DNA of 64,000 nt, taken from positions 1-64,000 of the forward strand of contig JAFDED010000012.1 in the NCBI GenBank assembly GCA_019310535.1. Direction: 5' to 3'. Source of the DNA: Deltaproteobacteria bacterium (GTDB taxonomy: Bacteria > Desulfobacterota > JAFDED01). This document shows, piece by piece, positions 1 to 8,449 of this stretch. The position numbers and the translations under genes are program-made. The number at the start of each line of letters is the position of its first letter. The stretch's first letter is position 1. The notes below the pieces were generated by a model. The model saw nothing but the letters and a program-made list of their open reading frames with translations. It made no database searches and had not been told where the DNA came from.

Positions 1-2
1 CG

Positions 3-1451
3 GTTGCTCCCCACCCCGCCTCACAGCGACGCAGTTACCTTCGGCTACCGGGAGCGGGCATCTCCCGGAGGAGGACTTTCACCTCCCAGATCGCGCCTGC
101 TGACAGGCGCACTATGGGGGTGCGGTTCAACCGCACCCGGGAGGGGCGCATGATCCAGGTACGCATGCTTGGCCACAGCCGTGCCCGTTCCTGCGAATCC
201 ATAGGAGGCGGTAGAGCTGTTGTGGAGGTGCTTCGCGGGGAGGCGCTGAGACGGGACGTGCGGTTCATAGAACGGACTGCCATGGTTGCAATTCTTGCTG
301 AAGACGGCTCCGTGACAGGCGCGCTTGCCTTCCCGGTGCAGAGAGGAACTCCCATGGTGGTCTGCGCGCCGGCCTTGGTTGTTGCCGCGGGCGGGGCTAC
401 CGGCTTGTTCTCTGCCCGCAGTGCCAGTTTCCCCACCACATCCGTTGGTCCTATGGCAGCTCTGGATGCCGGGGCGTCCCTGGCCAATTTGGAGTTCATC
501 GAGTTCTCCCTGGTTCCTGCGCCTGGGGGAAAACCTCTTGCCGCTGGTGGGATCAATCCGTTCCTTGGCCGCGGCGGTCGCCTGTTCAACGCTCTTGGTG
601 AAAGGATCATGGAGCGGGTTGACCCTGAACGGCTGGAACTTGCGGATCGGTCTTTACTGGTTGAGACGGTTGCTCGTGAGTATCGGGCAGGCCGGGGCCC
701 TGTAGTGGTGGATCCTGCATATATAACCCGGTATGAACTCTGTCGATGGGAGTCAATGAAGCCCCATTTTTTTACTCGATTGCGCAATGCTGGCGTAGAT
801 CCCACCAAAGACCGCATGCCCTGGGTTGTGGCGATCCACAGCTCTCTGGGCGGTATCGTGGCGGGTGAACAGGGGGCCACAGGTGTGCACGGCCTTTATG
901 CCGCCGGGGAGAGCATCACGGGCTTTCACGGATGCAATCGCCTGGGAAGTAATGCTCTGACAGCGTGCGTTGTGATGGGTACAGAGGCGGGAAGGAATGC
1001 AGCGTTGTCCGCCATGAAGCGAAGCCCCGTCGCGCTACGTAAGGGAGCAAAGGAGGCGGCGGAACGATTCGTCTCGAGACGGCACGGGGGAAATCTTCCG
1101 GCAAGAGAGTATTTGAGGCGCGTCAGGGAAACAGCGGACCTACATCTCAACGTCCCCAGGAACAAGGAAGGGCTCGTAAGAGCACGCGCCGTTTTTGCGG
1201 ATCTTGCAACCGCGCCTCCGCCGCTTGATGGCCCGGAAGGAGCGGTGCCGGCCGTCGAGTGCGCTGTCCTTGCCAGGCTTGGTTGTCTGACCGCCGAAGC
1301 GGCCCTTATGCGAACCGAAAGCCGGGGACAGCACGTGAGAGAGGACTGCCCCCACCAGGATCCGTCCCTGGAAAGATGGTTCGTCGCCGTCCGGAAGGGC
1401 GAAGAGGTGCAATGGTCCGATATCCCGGTTCCGGGCATCGAGCATACGTGA
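3..1451 (+). CDS. FAD-dependent fumarate reductase/succinate dehydrogenase-type flavoprotein, 5'-truncated by window edge
   Basis: The frame is open from base 3 to the stop at 1449-1451, so the N-terminus, including the expected GxGxxG FAD motif, lies outside the window. The first in-frame ATG (114) falls inside the conserved region GVRFNRTREG...GHS and is probably not the start. The C-terminal part has the family's FAD-binding end: GGIVAGEQGATGVHGLYAAGE, then GCNRLGSNALTACVV. The family (SdhA/FrdA/NadB-like) oxidises or reduces succinate/fumarate-like substrates or aspartate; the substrate here cannot be told. The first ~35 codons match the family poorly, so an edge artefact or small frameshift there is possible. 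A 334-bp gap with its own promoter separates it from the next gene. Confidence 0.75.
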   Translation, partial: VAPHPASQRRSYLRLPGAGISRRRTFTSQIAPADRRTMGVRFNRTREGRMIQVRMLGHSRARSCESIGGGRAVVEVLRGEALRRDVRFIERTAMVAILAEDGSVTGALAFPVQRGTPMVVCAPALVVAAGGATGLFSARSASFPTTSVGPMAALDAGASLANLEFIEFSLVPAPGGKPLAAGGINPFLGRGGRLFNALGERIMERVDPERLELADRSLLVETVAREYRAGRGPVVVDPAYITRYELCRWESMKPHFFTRLRNAGVDPTKDRMPWVVAIHSSLGGIVAGEQGATGVHGLYAAGESITGFHGCNRLGSNALTACVVMGTEAGRNAALSAMKRSPVALRKGAKEAAERFVSRRHGGNLPAREYLRRVRETADLHLNVPRNKEGLVRARAVFADLATAPPPLDGPEGAVPAVECAVLARLGCLTAEAALMRTESRGQHVREDCPHQDPSLERWFVAVRKGEEVQWSDIPVPGIEHT

Positions 1452-1665
1452 TTAGGGAACGGACAATGTCCTCTGTTCACTGTAAGTGCGCACATGAATT
1501 ATTAAAATTCATCATCATTGTGAAACAAATTCATGCGTCAGCCAAAAAACCCTTCTGCAGATTTAGAATACGTTTAAAGGTTTTAAAGAAATTCCGAATT
1601 GAATTCCCAAAACGCCAAAGGGCTTTTGTTAACAAGCTTTTAAACACGTCTCTCGGTTTTTTTCT

Positions 1666-1694
1666 TTGCAGTGCCGTTTTCTTTGTGATATAAG
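1666..1694 (+). promoter_or_regulatory. Predicted sigma70-type promoter for the TAXI-TRAP cluster
   Basis: TTGCAG (1666-1671), a 17-nt spacer, then TATAAG (1689-1694), about 90 nt upstream of the first gene of the cluster (ATG 1786). The rest of 1452-1785 holds no supported gene. Confidence 0.45.
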
Positions 1695-1785
1695 AAGCAA
1701 CATCGAACAGATGCCTGCCGATTTAATCCGATGGGTGTTAACCGCATTTTGAGCCGATTTTAAGTAATAACCGAGGAGTTGTGAA

Positions 1786-2805
1786 ATGGAGATCAGCAAG
1801 GACCTCATGCTTCGCGCAGCGCTGAAGTATCTTGAACGGATTTCGCTCAAAAAAGACGAAAACCTGCTTATTATAACTGAACCACCAACGGATAAGCGCG
1901 TGGCGGAAGCGCTCTTCGAGGCCGCCTGGCAAAAGGGCGCCCGTCCCATCATCACCATGACGCCGTTCCGCGGTGAGCAAAATATCGAGCCCCCGCCAAC
2001 TCTGGCCGTGGCCATGAAAACCGCAGATGCGGCCATCACACTCGTCCCGTATGATAGCGCGGATTTTTACACCAGAGCTTTTCTCGATATGCTGCAAGGC
2101 GGCACCCGAATGCTGGGATTTCTCAGCGCCACAGCGGAGGGGCTCATCGAGCTTATTTATCATCATGATTTCACCATAACGGACCGTATATGTGAAGTGC
2201 TGAACAAGACCATTTCGCGCGCAAAGAAAATCCACATCACGTCCCCGGGGGGAACGGACATTAGCGCCGAACTTGGCGGCCGACCGGTCCAGTTGAACCC
2301 GGGTCGAGTCGCTCACCCGGGCGACGAAGGCTATTTGCCGCCGGGCGTTGTGGGACAGGCCCCCATCGAGGAGAGCTGGAATGGAAAGGCGGTCTTTGAT
2401 GCATTTGTCTATCCTGTAGGAGTGCTCTCGGAGCCTGTGGAGGTTGAAATTAACAACGGCCGTATAACCTCCATTTCAGGAGGACCTGAGGCGCAAGCCT
2501 TTAAAGAATGGTTTGCAAGTAGAAACGATGAAAACATCTATTGGGTGGCGCACTATGGATTCGGCGTTAATCCGAGGCTCAAGCGGTTGAGTGGGCTCAA
2601 GGTTCTCGATGAGCGCATATGCGGATTGTTTGATATTGGATTCGGGACGAACGACCTGCCGTGCTTTCAGGGTAAAATACGCGCCAACGGCCATACCGAC
2701 GGGCTTATGACCCGCGCATCAGTCTTTTACGATGGAAATTGCGCGTTTGAGGACGGCTCGTTTGTCGATCCGGAAATTAAAGCCTGCATAGCATCGATCA
2801 AATAG
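1786..2805 (+). CDS. M29 aminopeptidase / NicX-like metalloenzyme family protein
   Basis: 339 aa. It resembles the family that joins thermophilic M29 leucyl aminopeptidases and 2,5-dihydroxypyridine 5,6-dioxygenase (NicX). Visible signs are an N-terminal alpha/beta half (residues about 1-150) and a C-terminal part with GxGVNPRL (near residues 258-265), a DIGFGTN stretch, and NGHTDGLM near residue 300, where the family binds metal with His/Asp/Glu. No signal peptide, so cytoplasmic. GAGG SD-like sequence precedes ATG 1786. First gene of a run with a Rossmann protein, a racemase-family enzyme and a TAXI-TRAP transporter, which suggests that it processes an imported organic acid or amide. Peptidase versus ring-cleavage or amidase activity cannot be decided from sequence; an oxygenase role would be odd in an anaerobe. 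Confidence 0.7.
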   Translation: MEISKDLMLRAALKYLERISLKKDENLLIITEPPTDKRVAEALFEAAWQKGARPIITMTPFRGEQNIEPPPTLAVAMKTADAAITLVPYDSADFYTRAFLDMLQGGTRMLGFLSATAEGLIELIYHHDFTITDRICEVLNKTISRAKKIHITSPGGTDISAELGGRPVQLNPGRVAHPGDEGYLPPGVVGQAPIEESWNGKAVFDAFVYPVGVLSEPVEVEINNGRITSISGGPEAQAFKEWFASRNDENIYWVAHYGFGVNPRLKRLSGLKVLDERICGLFDIGFGTNDLPCFQGKIRANGHTDGLMTRASVFYDGNCAFEDGSFVDPEIKACIASIK

Positions 2806-2832
2806 CACATTCAGGTTGAAGGGAATGCCTTA

Positions 2833-3966
2833 ATGCCAGAGCGCGTGGTACTGATAACCGGAAGCAGTGGAAATGTAGGGATGTATCTCTCTTTGTTTTT
2901 GGCACGTCTTGGCATCGCCGATATCATCTACCTTGGATCGAGCAATATTCAAACGGCTTCTACGGTGCTTTACAATGCACGGTGTGTCGCTCTTATGGGG
3001 GGATTCAACGTGAGAGTTGAGCATGCCCGATGCGATCTTGCAGTCCCGGAAGCCACCGCGGATATGCTTTTACGTATTAAACCAACGCTCATTATCCACA
3101 GCGCAGCCCTCTTGTCTCTCTATCCCTTTTTTTCAGCGCTGCGCAGACGCCAAAATCGAATGAATTTTGTGGCGGGCTTTGCACATACGCTCCCAAAGGA
3201 TCTCGCCCTTCTCTGGCCTCTTATGGTGGCCGTCAAAGACGCTTGCCCTGATACTCCTGTCGTCAATCTCGCCGCCCCTGATACCGCCCATGCCATTCTC
3301 AGCAAGAGAAATCTCTCTCCGACCGTTGGAGCCGGGACCATCGACTCCACGGCTCATGGCATCAGACTCGCGGTTGCGAACAGGATAAACGTCGATCCAC
3401 TTCGTGTAGACGTGCGACTCGTATGCCATCATGCGATTCGACGGTTTTCTCCGGATGACGTGCCGTTTTTCCTTCGAATCCATCTTGATCGGACAGACGT
3501 GACGGAGAAATTCGATCAGAAAGAGTTGATTTCAGAAGCCGTGGATGTCTCGGGCGTGGAAACAATGACGACCCCTGTCTCAACAAATGCGCCCACCACC
3601 GCGGCATCAGCCGCGGAAACGGCCCGCGCCATGCTTCTTGAATCAGAGATGATTCGCCACGGTGCGGGAGCGCAAGGCATACCAGGCGCAACGCCGGTTC
3701 GCCTGAGCATGAGGGGCGCCCAGATAATTTTGCCGGACGGAATCCATATGAAAGAGGCTCTCCGGATGAATGAAGCAGGAATGAGGATGACCGGAGTGGA
3801 GCGAATAGAGGAGGATGGGACCGTTGTTTTTACCGATCGGGAGTGTTACTGGCTACGGGAAGGGATGGGTTTGTCATGGGGAAAGATGCCCCTGGAAGAT
3901 GCACGCCTCATGTCAGGAGAACTGGAAAAGGCTTACAATCGTCTGAAGAAAGAAGAGACGGTATAA
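2833..3966 (+). CDS. NAD(P)-binding Rossmann-fold protein of unknown substrate
   Basis: 377 aa. The N-terminus has a dinucleotide-binding fold: VVLITGSSGNVGMYLS (GxxGxxG near residues 10-16), followed by alternating strands and helices to about residue 200 and the segment IHSAALLSLYPF. It looks like an SDR/malate-dehydrogenase-type Rossmann domain with a novel C-terminal half (residues about 220-377) that I do not recognise. It starts 27 nt after the upstream gene and ends 25 nt before the next one, so it is surely co-transcribed with them. The likely job is an NAD(P)-dependent redox step in the same pathway; the substrate is unknown. Confidence 0.6.
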   Translation: MPERVVLITGSSGNVGMYLSLFLARLGIADIIYLGSSNIQTASTVLYNARCVALMGGFNVRVEHARCDLAVPEATADMLLRIKPTLIIHSAALLSLYPFFSALRRRQNRMNFVAGFAHTLPKDLALLWPLMVAVKDACPDTPVVNLAAPDTAHAILSKRNLSPTVGAGTIDSTAHGIRLAVANRINVDPLRVDVRLVCHHAIRRFSPDDVPFFLRIHLDRTDVTEKFDQKELISEAVDVSGVETMTTPVSTNAPTTAASAAETARAMLLESEMIRHGAGAQGIPGATPVRLSMRGAQIILPDGIHMKEALRMNEAGMRMTGVERIEEDGTVVFTDRECYWLREGMGLSWGKMPLEDARLMSGELEKAYNRLKKEETV

Positions 3967-3991
3967 ACGAACAGGCTTGAGGAGAAGCATT

Positions 3992-4726
3992 ATGGTCGTC
4001 CTGAAGGGCGGTTATCCATTTTACGGAAAGCATGTGGGTGTCATAATGCTGGATTGCTCATTTCCCAGGCCCCCCGGCGACATCGGTAATGCGCGAACAT
4101 TTCCTTTTCCCGTCCATTATGAGGTTCTAGAAGGAGTGCCGGCAGCGAGCCTGACCCGTGATGGAGATAAGGCCGCGGTGAATTTGCTTATTGATGCGGC
4201 AAAGAGACTGGAACGAAGGGGAGTGCCCGCCATAGTAACCAGTTGCGGATTGTTGATTCGTTACCAAAACCAGCTTTCACAGGCTGTACGAGTTTCTGTT
4301 GCCACCTCTTCGCTTCTCTTGTTGCCCTTTCTGGGGGCAATGCTCCCCAAAGAACGCAAAATCGGTATTATTACGGCCGATGCCAGTGCTATTGATCCAC
4401 ATGTATTGCTGCATGCGGGATGGGAGCAGCCTGGTCGAGCTGTTATACGGGGGATGGAGGGATCCGAGATTTTCAGAAAGGCCATCCTGGAACCCCAACC
4501 GCCTTTCGACCTGGACATAAAACAACTCTGCAACGAGATTCTTTCGGTAGGAAGGCAGCTTCTTTTTGAAGAACCAGAGATTGGGGTCCTGCTATTGGAA
4601 TGCACAAATCTCGCCCCTTATAGCAGCCAGATGAGAAAAACTCTGTCCATTCCGGTTTATGACGTGACACACCTTGTTTATCTGCTTCATGCAAGTATGA
4701 ATGACGAAATCGCCGGAATGCCATGA
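3992..4726 (+). CDS. Asp/Glu racemase superfamily protein (maleate isomerase/racemase-like)
   Basis: 244 aa from ATG 3992, chosen over an in-frame TTG at 3977 because GAGGAG (3979-3984) sits at good SD distance from the ATG. The two catalytic-type cysteines of the superfamily are present, in VTSCGLL (about residue 80) and LLLECTNLAP (about residue 200), and the fold length matches aspartate/glutamate/hydantoin racemases and maleate isomerases. Enzymes of this class use a Cys pair for proton transfer or cis-trans isomerisation. Together with the NicX-like protein at 1786 this recalls the maleamate/maleate end of N-heterocycle breakdown, but that is only an analogy. Cytoplasmic, third gene of the cluster. 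Confidence 0.7.
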   Translation: MVVLKGGYPFYGKHVGVIMLDCSFPRPPGDIGNARTFPFPVHYEVLEGVPAASLTRDGDKAAVNLLIDAAKRLERRGVPAIVTSCGLLIRYQNQLSQAVRVSVATSSLLLLPFLGAMLPKERKIGIITADASAIDPHVLLHAGWEQPGRAVIRGMEGSEIFRKAILEPQPPFDLDIKQLCNEILSVGRQLLFEEPEIGVLLLECTNLAPYSSQMRKTLSIPVYDVTHLVYLLHASMNDEIAGMP

Positions 4727-4895
4727 GCGTTGGAAGGATTGCATCACCACAGGTTCATTCACATGAAACACAGAGGAGACACGGAAGGGAATGATCACCG
4801 AGATTATCCTTGCATCTGCTGCGAGAAAATGATATTGAAGAATACGGTTTTTTAAGGCCGATCTCATTTTTAAAGAAAAGGAGGAGCATGGAATT

Positions 4896-5885
4896 ATGAA
4901 ACTTAAACCAATTTTAATGGTTGCTTGTTTGGGAATGGTGTCCTTTGCGCTGCTCATGGTCCCTTTTGGGAGTGCAATGGCCGAATCGGAAGTTAAGAAG
5001 CTCGTGTTTACAGCGGGTCCGGCCGGCGGTGGGTGGTATGGCCTGGCGGGAGCCATAAGTGAATTGATCAAAGCGAAGTTTCCCGGAATGCTGGTCACAG
5101 TTACTCCGGGAGGCGGGGTCGGCAACATCACCGTTGTGGATAAAGGAAAAGCCCAATTGGGACTGAGTATTGCACACCTTTACAAGTCGGCAATGATGGG
5201 AACAGATCCATATAAGAGCGTGCATAAAAATCTTAAGGCGTTGATAAAGTTTGGCGTCAGCGACATGGGCATCTTCTTGGTTAAAAAAGATGTTCCCCTA
5301 ACTTCTATTGAAGATTTAAAGAAAAAGAAATATCCTCTTCGTTTGACGACAACGGGAAAGGCGAGCACCCCCGCCCTGGCGGCCAAACGCCTGCTCCAGG
5401 AGTATGGCGTAACCTTCGATGACCTGAAGTCCTGGGGCGGAAGCGTGACGTTCACCAGCTATGCGGATGCGGCCTCCCTCATTGCCGATGGGCATGCGGA
5501 TGCCACAATCACTGTGACCGTGCCGGCGATTCGGGAGCTTGTTAGACGTGTCAAGATGAGATGGCTGGATCCCGATGAGGCGGTTGTGGAAAGCATGGTT
5601 GGAAAGTATGGATATGCAAAGAATTTTATTAATAAGGGCAAATATCCCTGGGCCGTCAAAAAAGGCTGGACCATAGGAGAACCGAATGTCATCATCATCC
5701 GCGCGGATATTCCGGACAAGGTGGCTTATACAATTGCCAAGGCGATATGCGAAAAACCCGATACGATTCGCAACTTCGGAGCTCACTATAAAGGCTTCGA
5801 TCCCAAGACAGCATGGAAGGATGTGGGGGGGCCGCTGCACCCTGGAGCGGAAAAATTTTACCGAGATGCGGGTTATATGAAATAG
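4896..5885 (+). CDS. TAXI-family TRAP transporter solute-binding protein
   Basis: 329 aa periplasmic binding protein. The Sec signal peptide spans residues 1-29 (hydrophobic core LMVACLGMVSFALLMV, cleavage after SAMA). The mature start VKKLVFTAGPAGGGWYGLAGAI and the following PGGGVGNI are the hallmark of TAXI (TRAP-associated extracytoplasmic immunogenic) proteins; the body to the C-terminus is the usual NMT1/TAXI length. It captures an organic acid or amino-acid-like ligand and delivers it to the fused permease encoded next. A strong AAAGGAGG lies just upstream of ATG 4896. A terminator-like hairpin follows at 5970, which fits the usual higher expression of binding protein over permease. Confidence 0.92.
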   Translation: MKLKPILMVACLGMVSFALLMVPFGSAMAESEVKKLVFTAGPAGGGWYGLAGAISELIKAKFPGMLVTVTPGGGVGNITVVDKGKAQLGLSIAHLYKSAMMGTDPYKSVHKNLKALIKFGVSDMGIFLVKKDVPLTSIEDLKKKKYPLRLTTTGKASTPALAAKRLLQEYGVTFDDLKSWGGSVTFTSYADAASLIADGHADATITVTVPAIRELVRRVKMRWLDPDEAVVESMVGKYGYAKNFINKGKYPWAVKKGWTIGEPNVIIIRADIPDKVAYTIAKAICEKPDTIRNFGAHYKGFDPKTAWKDVGGPLHPGAEKFYRDAGYMK

Positions 5886-5969
5886 TGTTATTTTGCACGT
5901 AACATAAAGTAATTGTCATGCAACGGCTGCACCCTCGGAGCATGAAAAACGATTATGTATTATGTCGAT

Positions 5970-5995
5970 AGGGGCGGGGCATAATCCCCGCCCTT
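5970..5995 (+). terminator. GC-rich hairpin between binding-protein and permease genes
   Basis: Stem GGGCGGGG (5972-5979) with CCCCGCCC (5986-5993), extended by a G-U and an A-U pair, loop of 6 nt, then a short TTTA. Likely a partial terminator that lowers permease expression relative to the binding protein. Confidence 0.5.
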
Positions 5996-6017
5996 TATCC
6001 ATTCTGAAAAAAATCCC

Positions 6018-6061
6018 CATAGTACACCTTCTCTTTCCTTGGAAAGAGAAGGTGTACTATG
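6018..6061. repeat. Perfect 21-bp inverted repeat with 2-nt spacer
   Basis: Left arm 6018-6038 and right arm 6041-6061 are exact reverse complements, separated by TT. It follows the terminator-like hairpin and lies about 30 nt before the chosen permease start. It could be an mRNA-stabilising hairpin, an operator or a small insertion. It is not followed by a T-run, so it is not a classic terminator. Confidence 0.75.
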
Positions 6062-6090
6062 TCTGGAGTGTCGATTTAACCCAAAAGATC

Positions 6091-7977
6091 ATGCTTAAGG
6101 AAAATAAAAGACAACGTGATTCGTTGCTTATAAGCACTATCGCTGTCGCCTTTGCGCTCTTCCACCTTTACACCGGTATATTCGGGGTTTTGGTGCCAAC
6201 CCTCCAGAGGACAATTCATTTTACCTTCTCAGTCATTCTCGCTTTCTTACTCCATAGACCCTGGAAAGGAGCGAAAGCGCATCACTGGAAAGTGCTGGAT
6301 TCTGTCCTGGCGGGCGTGTCCCTGTTTTTTTGCGGCTATTTCATCTGGCAGAATGAGGTTATTTCGGAATGGATAAAGTTCGTCAGTCCTTTCGGATCTT
6401 TTGAATTTTTTATAGGCATAGCATCCACTTTCCTTCTTTTGGAAGTAACACGCCGATCCGCCGGCCTTCCTCTGATGATCGTGGGGACGTTGTTCCTGCT
6501 GTACGGAAAATTTGGGGTCTATCTTCCCGGCGCCCTCAGGCACACCGGCTTTTCCTGGAGAGATATCGCGGAAAGCCTGTATTTCGGGCTGGATGGTGTA
6601 TTCGGGATACCGATAGGGGTATCAGCAACTTATATTGTTGTTTTTATTATATTTGGAAGTTTTTTTGAGAAAGCCGGCGGAGGAAAGGCAATCATCGATG
6701 CCGGAAAATTTGTTGCCGGCCACACCAGAGGAGGACCGGCTAAGATAGCAGTTATTACAAGTGCCTTTTTCGGTACCATCTCGGGAAGCGGGGTTGCTAA
6801 TGTTTATGCTACAGGGACGTTTACCATTCCCATGATGAAAAAAATGGGCTACAAACCGAGCTTTGCCGGTGCAGTTGAAGCCTGTGCCAGTACAGGCGGA
6901 CAAATCATGCCCCCGGTAATGGGCGCAGCGGCATTTGTGATGTCTGAACTTACGGGAATCCCCTATGTAAAGATCATGGCGGCCGCTCTGATCCCTGCGC
7001 TCCTTTATTTTATCTCGATCTTTTTGATGGTCGATTTTGAGGCGGCGCGAACCGGAATCAAGGGTATTCCCAGAAAAGAGTTGCCCTCTTTTCGAGAAGT
7101 TCTGCTCCAAATGCACCTCTTCATTCCGTTAGGGGTTCTGATGTGGGCGCTTATCACGGGGTACAGCCCAATGCGGGCTGGAATTTATGCAATTGCAAGC
7201 ACGGTGGTGGTGAGTTGGGGAAGGCGCGAAAATCGGCTCACCCCCAGGAAAATTATAGGAGCTCTGGAGGCAGCCGGGCAAAGGACCGTGATGATCGGCG
7301 TCGGGACTGCCTTATGCGGCGTGGTGATCGGCATCGTCACCCTTACGGGCGTGGGATTGAATTTTGTTGGATTAGTGATTAGTCTTTCCGGCGGCATCCC
7401 ATTTATTAGCCTCCTTCTGGTGATGGTTGCAACCATTATACTCGGAATGGGGGTCCCCACTACTGTTGCTTACATCATCGTGGTTGCTGTGGTCATTCCC
7501 GCTTTACGTGCATTGGGATTTGATATTTTACCGTCTCACATGTTTGCATTCTACTTTGCTGTCATTTCTCTTATCACTCCGCCGGTGGCCGTATCATCCC
7601 TGGCGGCCTCAGAAATTGCAGAGGCGGAGTTCTTTCAGACTGGCATGACCGCCTGTAAGATAGGAATCGTCTCATTCATTGTTCCCTTTATGTTCATATA
7701 CTCACCCGAGCTTCTCATGTATGGAGCATTATCAAAGGTCATTTTGGCTGCTGTTACATCCATTATGGGTGTGATCTCGCTGAGTGCCGGAGTATTTGGG
7801 TGGCTCTGGGTTAATCTCGCTTTGATTGATCGGGTGTTGTTTGTCCTGGGTGGATTGATGATGATTAAACCCGGAGTAAACACCGACGCGATAGGGTTGA
7901 TTCCAATATCTGTTGCGCTCCTGCTGGCGCTCAAACGACGTTCTTCTCTCCAGCGCCGCTTAGTTCCCGAAGGATGA
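6091..7977 (+). CDS. TRAP transporter fused permease (small plus large subunits)
   Basis: 628 aa from ATG 6091. Many hydrophobic segments: an N-terminal DctQ-like 4-helix part (residues about 10-170), then the DctM-like large domain with SGSGVANVYATGTFTIPMMK and ASTGGQIMPPVMGAAAF, typical of the 4TM/12TM fused TRAP permeases that pair with TAXI binding proteins. It imports the ligand with Na+ or H+ symport across the inner membrane. The start is uncertain: the frame is open back to an ATG at 5962, but a terminator-like hairpin and a perfect inverted repeat lie in that stretch and no start has a clear SD. Last gene of the cluster. Confidence 0.9.
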   Translation: MLKENKRQRDSLLISTIAVAFALFHLYTGIFGVLVPTLQRTIHFTFSVILAFLLHRPWKGAKAHHWKVLDSVLAGVSLFFCGYFIWQNEVISEWIKFVSPFGSFEFFIGIASTFLLLEVTRRSAGLPLMIVGTLFLLYGKFGVYLPGALRHTGFSWRDIAESLYFGLDGVFGIPIGVSATYIVVFIIFGSFFEKAGGGKAIIDAGKFVAGHTRGGPAKIAVITSAFFGTISGSGVANVYATGTFTIPMMKKMGYKPSFAGAVEACASTGGQIMPPVMGAAAFVMSELTGIPYVKIMAAALIPALLYFISIFLMVDFEAARTGIKGIPRKELPSFREVLLQMHLFIPLGVLMWALITGYSPMRAGIYAIASTVVVSWGRRENRLTPRKIIGALEAAGQRTVMIGVGTALCGVVIGIVTLTGVGLNFVGLVISLSGGIPFISLLLVMVATIILGMGVPTTVAYIIVVAVVIPALRALGFDILPSHMFAFYFAVISLITPPVAVSSLAASEIAEAEFFQTGMTACKIGIVSFIVPFMFIYSPELLMYGALSKVILAAVTSIMGVISLSAGVFGWLWVNLALIDRVLFVLGGLMMIKPGVNTDAIGLIPISVALLLALKRRSSLQRRLVPEG

Positions 7978-8139
7978 AAACAATACCTGCGGGCGTTCAT
8001 ATCCCCTCGAAATCCCAATTTTTCCTTTGAAAATTTTGGGGTAACTCCTTTTATTTCTTCCTGTTGAAATTTACTAATTTTAATGATACCCTCCTATCAG
8101 GAATTTGGATTCTGGTAATGCGTAACATAAAGCAAATCA

Positions 8140-8316
8140 ATGACATCTCAAGAGCGGTTGCTTAAGTCCTTGGCGCATCAGGAGCCTGATCGATTATCTC
8201 TGGATTTAGGCGGCTTCACCACTACAATGGAGCAAGAAGTCATACGACAGCCTGAAGAAGCACCTGTGAATATACACCTTTACCGTGCGGTCTCAGCACT
8301 ACATGCCGATATTTAA
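8140..8316 (+). pseudogene. Relic of a URO-D / corrinoid methyltransferase-family gene
   Basis: A 58-codon reading frame starting MTSQERLLKSLAHQEPDRL and continuing LDLGG matches the very typical N-terminus of uroporphyrinogen-decarboxylase-family proteins (M-T-S/R-x-E-R-x-L-x-A-L-x-x-x-x-P-D-R-x-P-x-D). It then turns into unrelated sequence and stops at 8314; the remaining ~300 residues of the family are absent. No good SD. The other sequence between 7978 and 8449 shows only weak AT-rich hairpins. Its position at the edge of the glycosyltransferase island suggests a deletion or insertion boundary. Confidence 0.5.
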
Positions 8317-8449
8317 GAACTTATATTTCGATATTGTGTTCCGGACCTTCCAAGAGATCGGGGAATATTCAGTCATTCTTCATTCTTCTTGAAGAAGGTT
8401 TAATTGTATATACTCTACGAAAAGAATCAACTGCCAGTTGAATTCCTCC

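Noticed and set aside
35-880. Long open frame on the minus strand opposite the flavoprotein
   Set aside because: Ser/Arg/Thr-rich composition typical of an antisense shadow; the plus strand has clear family motifs over the same bases.
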